This document shows, piece by piece, positions 9,329 through 17,881 of a stretch of 64,000 bases of DNA. The translations under genes were made by a program, and so were the position numbers. Numbering within the stretch: the stretch's first letter is position 1; each line of letters opens with the position of its first letter. The stretch lies in contig NZ_JACCCH010000001.1 of NCBI RefSeq assembly GCF_013410945.1, positions 992,001-1,056,000 on the forward strand. Direction: 5' to 3'. The notes beneath the pieces were generated by a model. It ran no database searches and was not told the DNA's origin. It saw only the letters and a list, made by a program, of their open reading frames with translations. The DNA comes from Leifsonia sp. AK011. GTDB taxonomy: Bacteria; Actinomycetota; Actinomycetes; Actinomycetales; Microbacteriaceae.

Positions 9329-9535
9329 GCCCGCGAAGCGGCCGAAACCCTGCTGGTTGAGTAGGCCCGCGAAGCGGCGGAAACCCCGCTGGTTGAGTAG
9401 GCCCGCGAAGCGGCCGTTATCGAAACCTCACCTACGTGACCGGTGTTGTTCGTTGGTGAGGTTTCGATAACGCCGGGCTTCGCCGCGGCTACTCAACCCA
9501 CCGGGTTTCGATAACGCCGGGCTTCGCCGCGGAAC
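9315..9535. repeat. cluster of five REP-like elements in direct and inverted orientation
   Basis: Three direct copies of CTGGTTGAGTAGGCCCGCGA-type units (near 9315, 9350 and 9387) are followed by two inverted copies (near 9455 and 9500) containing GGTTTCGATAACGCCGGG. Each copy has a short internal hairpin around CCCGCGAAGCGG. The direct and inverted groups can fold into a long stem. The first copy supplies the last codons and stop of the helicase gene. Confidence 0.85.
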
Positions 9536-9600
9536 CTGACGGCCGAGACGGCCGTCAGCGCTGGCGTCGCGGCGAAGGCCAGAAATGGCCTTCGCTTTTA
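9536..9600. terminator. two hairpins ending the repeat region, one terminator-like
   Basis: CTGACGGCCG-AGA-CGGCCGTCAG forms a perfect 10-bp stem at 9536-9558. A second stem, GCGAAGGCC at 9572-9580 with GGCCTTCGC at 9587-9595, is followed by TTTTA and resembles a rho-independent terminator for plus-strand transcription from the helicase gene. Confidence 0.65.
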
Positions 9601-9609
9601 GCTCCAGCG

Positions 9610-10560
9610 CTACTCAACCTGCGATGAAGCCGGCGGGGTGAGGAACGCACGCACCGCAGCCGCCGCCTCATCGGGCTTGTTCAGCCAGGGGGCATGGTTG
9701 GCGTCCCGCAGTTCCACGAGCTGGGCACGCGGCATCCGCGACCACGATGGACGACCCGTCTCAGGCGACATGAACACGTCCTCCGTTCCCCACACGAGCA
9801 GTACGGGGATGGTGATCGTCGCAAGCTCCGCGTGACTGATGACAGCCGACCTCCGAACCCCGAACACCGAAGCAATGGAGCTGAACAAACCTGGAAGCGT
9901 CTCGGCGAAGGCCTTGCGTTGCGACGCGTACCAGCCCACCTCCACAAGCTCGACGGGCCACGCGTCCACAGTCCCCTTGCCGAGGGTCATCCCACTGTTC
10001 GCACGATACTGCTCGAGCGGAACGACGCGAGAGAGGATGCCGGCACCAAACCCCGGGAAGGCAAGAAGCCGCATGCTCGCCGGCGGCTTGAGCTCGGGGA
10101 AGGCAGCGCCAGGCGCACCAAGCAGAACGAGCCGCTGCACCCGCTCCTGGCGCGTGAGGCAGTAGTAGAGCGCGAACTGGCCGCCGAGCGAGTGGGCGAC
10201 GATGTCGAAGGGCTCCGTGACATCCGCCATAACTGTGTCGATGATCTCGACCGCGAACGCGCGCAGATCGGTGTGACGCGTGAAGGGGAACGGACCGGAC
10301 AGCCCGTGCCCTGGCCAGTCGATGGCGATTACCGGCGCACCGTCGAAAGCGGGAATAAGAGGCACAGCTGCAGCGGTCACGGCGGCAATTCCGTGGAGGA
10401 GAAGAACCGGCGTCTTGGAGGGGTCACCAGCGACCTCGACGACGCGGATGCTCGTGCCGACAGCCTCGACGAAGCGCTCCGTGTAGCTCAGGCCGTAGAC
10501 CTCGAAGAGACGCTGTTCCGCAGCGCGCTGAAGAGCGTCGAGTTCGGGTTCGGATGCCAC
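9610..10560 (-). CDS. alpha/beta hydrolase
   Basis: A 316-residue cytoplasmic alpha/beta-hydrolase-fold protein. It has the oxyanion-hole motif LLLHGIA near residue 54, DWPGHGLSG near 80, the nucleophile elbow AHSLGG near 122, an acidic position in WGTEDVFM and the catalytic-His region DANHAPWL near the C-terminus, so the triad appears complete. The substrate could be an ester, lactone or amide and cannot be predicted. The final codons (QVE-stop) come from a repeat copy, so the C-terminus has been extended or set by the repeat. REP-like elements flank the gene on both sides, which suggests a single-gene unit. Confidence 0.85.
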   Translation of the reverse strand: MASEPELDALQRAAEQRLFEVYGLSYTERFVEAVGTSIRVVEVAGDPSKTPVLLLHGIAAVTAAAVPLIPAFDGAPVIAIDWPGHGLSGPFPFTRHTDLRAFAVEIIDTVMADVTEPFDIVAHSLGGQFALYYCLTRQERVQRLVLLGAPGAAFPELKPPASMRLLAFPGFGAGILSRVVPLEQYRANSGMTLGKGTVDAWPVELVEVGWYASQRKAFAETLPGLFSSIASVFGVRRSAVISHAELATITIPVLLVWGTEDVFMSPETGRPSWSRMPRAQLVELRDANHAPWLNKPDEAAAAVRAFLTPPASSQVE

Positions 10561-10573
10561 GGGCCTACGGTAC

Positions 10574-10682
10574 CGCGTGGGTGAGGTTTCGATGACGCCG
10601 GGCTGCGCCGCGGCTACTCAACCTGCAAGTCTCTGTGGGTTGAGGAGCTCGCGAAGCGAGCGTCTCGAAACCTCACCAACGA
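10574..10682. repeat. inverted pair of REP-like elements
   Basis: A copy containing GGTGAGGTTTCGATGACGCC and CTACTCAACC (10577-10623) is followed by an inverted, more divergent copy GGGTTGAGGAGCTCGCGAAG to GAAACCTCACC (10634-10682). They fill the gap between the alpha/beta hydrolase start and the phoU stop and can fold into one large hairpin. Confidence 0.8.
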
Positions 10683-10700
10683 GACACGAGGTCGCGAGGA

Positions 10701-11351
10701 CTAGTCCGCCGGGATCCAGTCGCCGGTTGCCAGGTACTGAACCTTCTTGGCGATCGAGACGGCGTGGTCGGCGAAGCGCTCGTGGTAGCGCGAAGCAAGA
10801 GTGGCATCCACCGTGTCGACGGCGGCACCCTTCCAGGTCTCGCCGAGCACCTTGTCGAAGACCGAGAGGTGAAGAGCGTCGATCTTGTCGTCCTCGTTGC
10901 GGATGTCCTCGGCGATCTTGAGGTCCTCCGTCTTGAGCAGCTCGACGAGCTTCTTCGCGATCTGCACGTCGAGCGCACCCATCTCGGCGAAGGTCGGGCG
11001 AAGCGACTTCGGAACGACCTTGTCCGGGAAGCGGTACCGCGCCAGCTGCGCGATGTGCTCCGACATGTCGCCCATGCGCTCGAGAGAAGCGGAGATGCGA
11101 AGAGCGGAGACGACGATACGAAGATCGCGGGCCACCGGCTGCTGGCGAGCAAGGATGTTGATGGCGAGCTCGTCGAGCTCGGCCGCTGCCGCGTCGATCT
11201 GGTCGTCGTCCGCGATCACTGCTTCAGCGAGCGACACATTCGACTCGTTGAAGGCTCGCGTGGCGTTCTCGATGGAGGTGGCCACAAGGGTCGAGATCTC
11301 GACAAGCCGGTCCTGCACTTCTCGCAGTTCCTGCTGGAATACTTCGCGCAC
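10701..11351 (-). CDS. phoU: phosphate signalling complex protein PhoU
   Basis: A 216-residue all-helical protein, the usual PhoU length, made of two three-helix repeats. The metal-binding E/DxxxD-type clusters are visible (residues ~80-95 ASLERMGDMSEHIAQ and ~185-200 SRYHERFADHAVSI). PhoU represses the phosphate-starvation response by linking the Pst transporter to the sensor kinase. Here it is divergent from senX3-regX3, an arrangement known from actinobacteria, and no pst genes are in the window. The shared 164-bp upstream region holds GTTCACC-like half sites, consistent with control by the adjacent response regulator. Confidence 0.96.
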   Translation of the reverse strand: MREVFQQELREVQDRLVEISTLVATSIENATRAFNESNVSLAEAVIADDDQIDAAAAELDELAINILARQQPVARDLRIVVSALRISASLERMGDMSEHIAQLARYRFPDKVVPKSLRPTFAEMGALDVQIAKKLVELLKTEDLKIAEDIRNEDDKIDALHLSVFDKVLGETWKGAAVDTVDATLASRYHERFADHAVSIAKKVQYLATGDWIPAD

Positions 11352-11389
11352 GTTAGTCCCTTCGCGACGGACACGACGAAGCCCGCACG

Positions 11390-11515
11390 GTTCAGGCCCA
11401 CCCTGCCCGCCTCAGGTTAACGGTTGGTGCCCATGGCCTGAACATCACCCAAAGTGCTCCGTCAGGTGAACAAACACCCCTCGCAGCACTGCTGGATGTA
11501 ACTAATCTAGTCGCT
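11390..11515. promoter_or_regulatory. phoU/senX3 divergent control region with PHO-box-like half sites and a leaderless senX3 -10
   Basis: GTTCACC-related 7-mers occur at 11390-11396 (GTTCAGG), 11415-11421 (GGTTAAC, followed after 4 nt by GGTGCCC), 11437-11443 (CCTGAAC) and 11465-11471 (GGTGAAC). The 7-4-7 spacing at 11415-11432 fits actinobacterial PHO boxes, but the matches are imperfect. TAATCT at 11503-11508 lies 7 nt before the senX3 ATG, implying a leaderless transcript. Confidence 0.45.
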
Positions 11516-12664
11516 ATGGACTCCGCGTGGCTGGTGCCAGCCGCTCTGGCATTCGGCGTGCTCTTGGGCGCCGGAGTCTTCGGCATCATCCTCGTCTCGG
11601 CCAGGCGCGGCCATCGCGCCATCCAGGTGGCGACCGCAACGGTGCCCGACGGCGTCGACCAGGTGATCGAGGCTCTCGAGTCCGCCGGTGTCGTGATCGA
11701 CCCGTCGAACAACGTCGTGAAGGCTTCCCCTGGTGCGATGGCGTTCGGCCTCGTGTGGAACCATGCGCTCGTGCATCCCGAGCTCGTCGCTCTTGTCGAC
11801 AAGGTTCGCAAGACGGGTGAACCCCTCACCGAGGAGCTGCACCTCTCGCGTGGACCCTTCGGGGATGCCGCGATCTACCTCTTCGTCCGTGTTGCTCGCC
11901 TCGGCACCCGCTACATACTCCTTCTCGCCGAGGATCGCACGGAGTCGTACCGTCTCGACGAGGTGCGCCGCGACTTCGTCGCCAACATCAGCCACGAGCT
12001 CAAGACGCCGATCGGCGCAATCGGACTGCTCGCGGAGGCCCTTGTCAGTGCCTCCGACGAGCCGGACCAGGTCAAGCGTTTCGCCAAGCGCCTCACCAAG
12101 GAGGCGGAGCGCCTCGGCCACATCACGCAGGAGATCATCGAACTCTCCCGCCTGCAGGCAGCCGACGCCCTCACCCGTGCGGATGTGGTCGACGTCGACC
12201 AGCTCGTCGCTGTGGCCGTCGACCAGAACAGGGTCGTGGCGGATGCACGAAACATCGCTCTTGTCAGCGGCGGCGATCGGCACGCCGAGGTCTACGGCGA
12301 TGAGGCTCTTCTCGTGACTGCCCTGCACAACCTCATCGCGAACGCGATCCAGTACTCACCGGACGGCTCGCGTATCGGCATCGGTGTGAGCCAGGGTGAC
12401 GGCATCGTGGAGGTTGCCGTGACCGACCAGGGTGTCGGCATCCCAGAAGATGAACTCGACCGCGTCTTCGAGCGTTTCTTCCGCAGCGATCCGGCGCGCA
12501 GCCGCAACACGGGCGGAACCGGCCTCGGTCTGTCGATCGTCAAGCACGTCATTCAGAACCACGGTGGCGACATCCGTGTCTGGTCGCAGACCGGCAAGGG
12601 TTCCACTTTCACCATCCGACTTCCCGAGGCGAACAGCGCCCCGGGTGCAGCCCTGGGAGCATAA
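11516..12664 (+). CDS. senX3: sensor histidine kinase SenX3 (phosphate two-component system)
   Basis: A 382-residue membrane kinase. One N-terminal membrane helix (residues ~5-28) is followed by a PAS-like region (~45-140), a HisKA domain with phosphoacceptor His160 in FVANISHELKTP, and a HATPase domain with N, G1 and G2 boxes (NLIANAIQYS, DQGVGIP, GGTGLGLSIV). In the SenX3 family this kinase, with PhoU, senses phosphate supply through Pst and phosphorylates RegX3. The regX3 ATG follows the stop after 2 nt, so the two are co-transcribed. The start is preceded by a -10 box and no ribosome binding site, consistent with leaderless initiation. Confidence 0.95.
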   Translation: MDSAWLVPAALAFGVLLGAGVFGIILVSARRGHRAIQVATATVPDGVDQVIEALESAGVVIDPSNNVVKASPGAMAFGLVWNHALVHPELVALVDKVRKTGEPLTEELHLSRGPFGDAAIYLFVRVARLGTRYILLLAEDRTESYRLDEVRRDFVANISHELKTPIGAIGLLAEALVSASDEPDQVKRFAKRLTKEAERLGHITQEIIELSRLQAADALTRADVVDVDQLVAVAVDQNRVVADARNIALVSGGDRHAEVYGDEALLVTALHNLIANAIQYSPDGSRIGIGVSQGDGIVEVAVTDQGVGIPEDELDRVFERFFRSDPARSRNTGGTGLGLSIVKHVIQNHGGDIRVWSQTGKGSTFTIRLPEANSAPGAALGA

Positions 12665-12666
12665 CC

Positions 12667-13347
12667 ATGACCCGCATTCTGATCGTCGAGGACGAGTCCT
12701 CGTTGAGCGAACCCCTCGCCTTCCTCCTGGAGCGTGAGGGCTACGAGACGGCCATCGCACCGGACGGGCCGGCAGCGCTCGCCGAGTTCGGTCGAGCAGG
12801 GGCCGACCTCGTGCTGCTCGACCTCATGCTGCCCGGACTGCCGGGAACCGAGGTGTGCCGGGAGATCCGTGCCGTCTCGAGCGTGCCCATCATCATGCTC
12901 ACCGCCAAGGACAGCGAGGTGGACATCGTTGTGGGTCTCGAGCTGGGGGCGGATGACTACGTCACCAAGCCGTACTCGACCCGCGAGCTGCTCGCCCGCA
13001 TCCGGGCGGTACTTCGTCGTCGCACCGACGCGGACGTCGACGACAATCTCGTGCTCGAGGCCGGAACCGTGCGCATGGACGTGGAGCGTCACGCCGTGTC
13101 GGTGGACGGCAAGGATGTCGCGATGCCCCTCAAGGAGTTCGAACTGCTCGAGCTGCTCCTGCGCAACACCGGTCGTGTTCTCACACGAGGACAGCTGATC
13201 GACCGGGTGTGGGGCTCCGACTACTTCGGTGACACGAAGACTCTCGACGTGCACATCAAGCGCATCCGCTCGAAGATCGAGAAGGTGCCATCCGAGCCGA
13301 CGATGCTCGTCACCGTGCGCGGGCTCGGCTACCGCTTCGAGGCGTAG
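12667..13347 (+). CDS. regX3: response regulator RegX3, OmpR/PhoB family
   Basis: A 226-residue transcription factor. The receiver domain (1-~115) has acidic residues E8/D9, the phosphoacceptor Asp52 in LLLDLMLPG, the conserved Thr/Ser and Lys in VTKPYS. The C-terminal winged-helix domain (~130-226) has KEFELLELLLRN and the recognition-helix segment TLDVHIKRIRSKIE. It activates phosphate-starvation genes and binds PHO boxes in related species. The gene is translationally close to senX3 and ends 4 nt from the convergent beta-propeller gene, leaving no room for a terminator between them. Confidence 0.96.
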   Translation: MTRILIVEDESSLSEPLAFLLEREGYETAIAPDGPAALAEFGRAGADLVLLDLMLPGLPGTEVCREIRAVSSVPIIMLTAKDSEVDIVVGLELGADDYVTKPYSTRELLARIRAVLRRRTDADVDDNLVLEAGTVRMDVERHAVSVDGKDVAMPLKEFELLELLLRNTGRVLTRGQLIDRVWGSDYFGDTKTLDVHIKRIRSKIEKVPSEPTMLVTVRGLGYRFEA

Positions 13348-13351
13348 CTCA

Positions 13352-15220
13352 CTACGGGCAGGGCGTGAGGTCCTCTACCGCGACGCTGAGGGTCGGCTCA
13401 CCCCCGAGGAGGATCACCCTTCGTGTGCCACCGCGGTCGAACTGGTCGAGCACCGCTCTCGGCAGGCAGTCCGATCGCACGACGAACAGCGGCGCGCTGA
13501 GCGCTGAAGCCAGGGGCGTACCAGCCAGGGCATCAGGGAAGTTGGTTCCCGTGGCGAGCACGACTGTCTCACCGGTTGACTGACTGTTCTGGTTGATCAG
13601 GAGTGACGTCTCATAGCGGTCGGCACCACCCTCGCGGGCGACTTCGAGGCCGGCTTGGGAGAGCGACGTCGCAATGCCCGCCGAGACGCTGCTCGTGCTG
13701 CCGAGAATGGTCACCTTCTGCGCGCCCATCCACTTCAGGAGATCGAGGGTCGCAGCATCCACCGAGCCAGCCGAACCGTTGACCAGCAGCAGGGGGAGCC
13801 TCTGCACTCCCGCGGCAGCACCTCCGGAGAGGGCATCGGGGAAGTTCTGGCCGGTGGCGATGTACGCCTCCCACGTGTAGGTGAAATCGACGGATGCCAC
13901 GAGCATGCGAGCCGTCTCGAAGCGATTCGCACCGGCGATGCGAGTGACACTGCCGAAGGCGGCAAGCGCGCTCTCCACGTCCGGTGAGACGGTGGTCGGA
14001 CCGCCGATGACGACGATGTTGTCGGGGTCGAGTCGCACGAGTTCCTCGGCGACGACGGCGGGAAGCTCCTCCCCGCGGGTCAGCAGGATCGGGGCATCCA
14101 CCCTCGCTGCGACGGGACCCGCCGCGAGCGCATCCGGATAGTTGGCTCCTGTCGCGATGTACACGGTGCTCGCGCCCGACGGGAAGGCGCTCTGGGATAT
14201 CTCCACGGCTGTCGCGTAGCGGTCGGGCCCAGCAAGTCGCGAGACCCCCAGATCGAAGGGCAGGACGCTGTTCCCGGCCGTCACGTAGACCAGGCGCTTC
14301 GTCGGATGCGCTGCGACGCCCATCGGCGCGTCGTCGAGGTAGGTGATCGTCTGGTAGTCGCCCGTCGCTGGGTTGACTCGCCGCACCCACTTGGTGCCGT
14401 CGGCCGTAACCCACGCAAAACCCTCGCTGTCGAATGCGAGGCCGACCGAATCCCAGCCCGAATCGATGTAGCGAACGATGGAATGGGTTGACGTGGAGAC
14501 GACCGAGATCTGACCTGCGTTGGTTGTAGCCCAGAGCTGAGAGCCGTCCGGTGTCAGCTTGAGCAGTCCCGGGCGCGCGGGGAGGGCGATCGGAGCTCCG
14601 ACGGGATCGAGTGAGCTCGTCGAGAGCCGCGCGATTCGGTTCATGGCCGACTGCGCCACGTACAGGGTCTGGCCGTTGGCGCTCAGTTCGAGACCGATCG
14701 GAAAGGCGAATCCCATAGTGACGCTGTCCACGACCGCACGCGTGCTCGTGCTGATCTTCGCCACGTTGTTCGTGTGGTAGTTGCTCACGTAGGCGAAATC
14801 GCCGGCTGCGTCGAAGATCACGATCCAGGCGCCGTTTCCCCCGGAGCTGATGGGGGTCGTGCTGAGATCGGCCGTGTCGATGACCACGAGATCGGTGGCC
14901 GTCGGCGACGCCAGGAGAGCCACCCAGACCTCAGAATCGTCGGGGGAGATGGCGATCCCGTGTGGTTCATCCCCGACGACGATCTCGTGGGTCTCGGTGC
15001 CAGAGGCCACGTCGATGACCGAGACGGTTCCACTCAGACGGTTGGACACCCACGCCGTGGTGCCGTCGTGGCTGAAGACGACCTGTTGGCTGAGCTCACC
15101 GGTGGCGATTGCGGTGCCCGGCCCGTAGGCCTGGGCCGGGGCGGGTGCCACCAGCAGGCCTACGGCGACCATCACGGGCACCGCAAGCATGCCCCAGCCA
15201 CGTACCGTCGTGCGCCTCAT
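13352..15220 (-). CDS. secreted YVTN/beta-propeller protein with three CWB2 repeats (copy 1)
   Basis: A 622-residue exported protein. ATG at 15220 has GGGGAG upstream and a signal peptide (MRRTTVRGW, then a hydrophobic run, cleavage after APAQA). Residues ~35-320 form repeated beta-propeller blades with the actinobacterial/archaeal YVTN pattern (VSNRLSGTVSVIDVASGTE, VYVTAGNSVL). Residues ~325-622 hold three CWB2 repeats starting RLAGPDRYATAV, RIAGANRFETAR and a third near REGGADRYETSL, ending in DLTPCP. The protein should sit on the cell wall and probably mediates binding; no enzymatic motif is visible. The neighbouring gene on the same strand is a close paralogue with the same order of domains, so the pair arose by duplication. 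Confidence 0.9.
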   Translation of the reverse strand: MRRTTVRGWGMLAVPVMVAVGLLVAPAPAQAYGPGTAIATGELSQQVVFSHDGTTAWVSNRLSGTVSVIDVASGTETHEIVVGDEPHGIAISPDDSEVWVALLASPTATDLVVIDTADLSTTPISSGGNGAWIVIFDAAGDFAYVSNYHTNNVAKISTSTRAVVDSVTMGFAFPIGLELSANGQTLYVAQSAMNRIARLSTSSLDPVGAPIALPARPGLLKLTPDGSQLWATTNAGQISVVSTSTHSIVRYIDSGWDSVGLAFDSEGFAWVTADGTKWVRRVNPATGDYQTITYLDDAPMGVAAHPTKRLVYVTAGNSVLPFDLGVSRLAGPDRYATAVEISQSAFPSGASTVYIATGANYPDALAAGPVAARVDAPILLTRGEELPAVVAEELVRLDPDNIVVIGGPTTVSPDVESALAAFGSVTRIAGANRFETARMLVASVDFTYTWEAYIATGQNFPDALSGGAAAGVQRLPLLLVNGSAGSVDAATLDLLKWMGAQKVTILGSTSSVSAGIATSLSQAGLEVAREGGADRYETSLLINQNSQSTGETVVLATGTNFPDALAGTPLASALSAPLFVVRSDCLPRAVLDQFDRGGTRRVILLGGEPTLSVAVEDLTPCP

Positions 15221-15315
15221 CGTTCACTCCCCGCAGCTCAGCGTCGCTGGGAGAAGGTCCAGCACCCTCAGAAGTCTACGAGTTATGAGCAGTTCTCGTT
15301 ACGCAGTCACCGCGG

Positions 15316-17187
15316 TCACGAGGCACAGGGCGTGAGGTCCTCGACTTCCACGCTCAGCGTCGGAGTGCCACCGAGCAGGATGACACGACTCGTGCCCAAC
15401 CGATCGAACTCGCTGAGCACGCCCGCGGGTACGCAGTCCGTGCGCACCACGTAGAGCGGCGCGCTCGTTGCGTTGGCCAACGGGGTCCCCGCCAGGGCGT
15501 CCGGGAAGTTCGCGCCAGTGGCGAGCAGCGCTGTGCTCGCGCCGCCGAACGCGTACTGGTTCACGAGGACAGCCGTCTCGTAGCGCGTCGTACCGGCGAG
15601 TCGCTCCACCTCGTAGCTCTGGCCGAGCTGGTCTTCGATTCCGGATGACACGGCATTCGTTTGGCCGAGGATGACCGCCTTGGGGGCTCCCGTGCTCTGG
15701 ATGAGGGACAGCGTCGCGGAATCCAGGCTCGACGCGGTTCCGTTGACGAGGATCACCGGGTCCCCGCCGGACGCAGCCGCGGCACCGGCGGCGAGCGCGT
15801 CCGGGAAGTTGTTGCCGGTCGCGATGTAGACCTGGTCGACCTGAGTGAACTGTGCGGACTGCACCAGCTGGCGAGCGGTGTCGTAGCGGTTCGTACCGGC
15901 GATGCGGCTGACGGTACCGTAAGCGCTCAGGGCGTTCTGGACGCTGCTCGTGACCGTCCCGGTGCCTCCGAGCACGACGATGTTGTCCGGGTCCAGTCGC
16001 GTGAGTTCGTTCGCCACCACGGTGGGAAGAGCGTCGGGGCGGGTCAGGAGGATCGGAGACGCCGACTTGGCCGCGACGGCGCCAGCGGCAAGAGCGTCGG
16101 GGTAGTTGAGTCCGGTCGCGATGTACACCGTCTCGACGCCCGGCTCGAACGCCGCCTCGGAGGCCCTGACGGCGGTCGCGTATCGGTCGGCTCCGGCGAC
16201 ACGCTCTGAGGTGAGTTCGACCACCGTCACGTCAGTTCCCGTAGCCGTGTAAATGAGTCGTTCTGTGGGGTGCACGGCGAGCCCGAACGGAGAGTCGAGC
16301 AGCGGGATCGTCGACACGATCGTGCGCGAGACCGGGTCGATGCGCTGGAGGACGTCGGATGCGTTCGACGAGATCCACCCGTACCCGTCGCTATCGAAGA
16401 CGACATCCGTCGGAGCCGGATTGGTGCTGATCGTGCCGACGACCGTGTTGCTCGTGGTGGAGATGACCGAGACGCTCGAGGCGGAGTTGTTCGTCACCCA
16501 CAGTTCGCTTTCAGAGGGGGACAGCTCGATACCGACGGGAAAGTCGCCGACCGCGATGGGCGAGCCGATCTCGTCGAGCGTGCTGGTCGAGACTCGAGCG
16601 ACCCCGTCGACGGCGCTCAGCGTCACGTAGAGAGTCTGCTCTTCGACGCCCAGTGCGATGTCCTCGGGGTAGGTGTCCGGCAGGGAGACGGTGTCCACGA
16701 CCGAGCGGGTTGCCGCGTCGATCTTGGCGACACTGCTCGAAAGGTAGTTGCTCACGTAGGCATAGGCGCCGGCGGCATCGAACTCGACCGCGTATGGGCC
16801 GTTGCCTCCGGAGCTGATCGCCGTCGTGCTCAGGTCGCTGGTCTCAATGATCGTGATGTCGGTCTCCGTGATGGAGCCCAGCACCGCAACCCAGACTTCG
16901 GATCCGTCCGGCGAGATCGCCAACCCCTTGGGTTCCGTTCCCACCGGGATCTCATCGGTCTCCGCGGACGTGGCGACATCGATCACCGATACGGAGTTAC
17001 TGTCGCGGTTGGTCACGTAGGCAGTGCTGCCGTCCGGACTGAACGCCACCATCTGGCTTCCCTCGCCGACGGCGATGAGGTCGGTCGTGCCGTAGGCGCT
17101 CGCCGCAAGGGGTGCGGCGAACAAGGCCCCGATCGCCAGCAGGGCGACGGATGCCACGGCGATTCTGGGCGCGGTCGTGCGGGTCAT
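15316..17187 (-). CDS. secreted YVTN/beta-propeller protein with three CWB2 repeats (copy 2)
   Basis: A 623-residue paralogue of the adjacent downstream gene. The ATG at 17187 is preferred over an upstream ATG at 17232 because GGAGGAAG lies just before it and the signal peptide (MTRTTAPRIAVAS, hydrophobic core, cleavage after ASA) begins there. Residues ~30-330 carry blades such as YVTNRDSNSVSVIDVATSAE; residues ~335-623 hold CWB2 repeats (RVAGADRYATAV, RIAGTNRYDTAR, RLAGTTRYETAV). It ends DLTPCAS. The 95-nt gap to copy 1 has no clear terminator, so both may be on one transcript. Likely a wall-bound binding or adhesion protein; ligand unknown. Confidence 0.9.
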   Translation of the reverse strand: MTRTTAPRIAVASVALLAIGALFAAPLAASAYGTTDLIAVGEGSQMVAFSPDGSTAYVTNRDSNSVSVIDVATSAETDEIPVGTEPKGLAISPDGSEVWVAVLGSITETDITIIETSDLSTTAISSGGNGPYAVEFDAAGAYAYVSNYLSSSVAKIDAATRSVVDTVSLPDTYPEDIALGVEEQTLYVTLSAVDGVARVSTSTLDEIGSPIAVGDFPVGIELSPSESELWVTNNSASSVSVISTTSNTVVGTISTNPAPTDVVFDSDGYGWISSNASDVLQRIDPVSRTIVSTIPLLDSPFGLAVHPTERLIYTATGTDVTVVELTSERVAGADRYATAVRASEAAFEPGVETVYIATGLNYPDALAAGAVAAKSASPILLTRPDALPTVVANELTRLDPDNIVVLGGTGTVTSSVQNALSAYGTVSRIAGTNRYDTARQLVQSAQFTQVDQVYIATGNNFPDALAAGAAAASGGDPVILVNGTASSLDSATLSLIQSTGAPKAVILGQTNAVSSGIEDQLGQSYEVERLAGTTRYETAVLVNQYAFGGASTALLATGANFPDALAGTPLANATSAPLYVVRTDCVPAGVLSEFDRLGTSRVILLGGTPTLSVEVEDLTPCAS

Positions 17188-17282
17188 TCTTCCTCCACGG
17201 GTCAGCCATTCACCGGATGGAGAATCCGGCACCGGCGTCCAGTGTAGGAGTTACTGAACCGCTCTCGCGATAGGGAAAATGC

Positions 17283-17783
17283 CTACTCGGAGACGAGCGA
17301 ACCGGGCGCGAGATCCGCGTAGTCCCCGACCGCGTCGAGCACGGGCACCATGAGCACCTTGCCCTCGGTGTCACCGTGCTGCACGTACACCTCGAGGAGT
17401 CCGCCAGCCTGAACGCCGGAGTCCCTCACGGTGATGGCGTCATCCTCGGGCGAGATGCCGAGGTTCACGGTCTCTCCACCGCGGACCGGCTGGACGACCG
17501 TGGTCTTCTCGCCGTCCGACTCGAACTGGATGTTCACGTTGGTGATCGGACCATCGTTGTGGAGGATCGTGATGAGGTTGATCTCGTCGCCGGCCTCATT
17601 GATGATGCCGAGCATGTTGAGCACGCGGACCTGATCGAGCGTCGCCCCGACACCATCGCTGGGGTCGTAGTAGTTCAGCGTTGCGGTCGGCGTGATGAAG
17701 ACGCATCCGGACGTGCCCACGAGGAGGCCTCCGGCGAGGACGACGGTTGCCGCAATCCGGGCGGCGCGAGAGCGAGTGGACAC
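17283..17783 (-). CDS. lpqE: LpqE-like lipoprotein
   Basis: A 166-residue lipoprotein precursor: basic N-terminus, hydrophobic helix and a lipobox LLVGTSGC that would be cleaved and lipidated at Cys27. The mature part is a single Ig-like or copper-chaperone-like beta domain (VLNMLGIINEAG, LITILHNDG) with no catalytic motif. In Mycobacterium tuberculosis lpqE lies next to carD with the same orientation as here, divergent from the carD-ispD-ispF-cysS-rlmB series; this synteny is the main reason for the name. Function of the family is not settled. Confidence 0.75.
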   Translation of the reverse strand: MSTRSRAARIAATVVLAGGLLVGTSGCVFITPTATLNYYDPSDGVGATLDQVRVLNMLGIINEAGDEINLITILHNDGPITNVNIQFESDGEKTTVVQPVRGGETVNLGISPEDDAITVRDSGVQAGGLLEVYVQHGDTEGKVLMVPVLDAVGDYADLAPGSLVSE

Positions 17784-17849
17784 CCCACCAGCTTAGCGAT
17801 GCTGCGGCCCCTGCTGGGTTAGGCCAGCCTTACCGAGAGTCGCCTGTGA

Positions 17850-17872
17850 TAAACTAGGTGTCTTCGAAAGGA
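17850..17872 (+). promoter_or_regulatory. carD -10 box and ribosome binding site
   Basis: TAAACT at 17850-17855 within TGTGATAAACT is a plausible extended -10. GAAAGGA at 17866-17872 is the ribosome binding site, 9 nt before the carD ATG. No good -35 is seen at 16-18 bp. Confidence 0.45.
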
Positions 17873-17881
17873 CCCCCTTAC

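Noticed and set aside
9315-9600. Possible CRISPR array
   Set aside because: Units differ in orientation and spacing, and no unique spacers or cas genes are present; they are REP-like elements.
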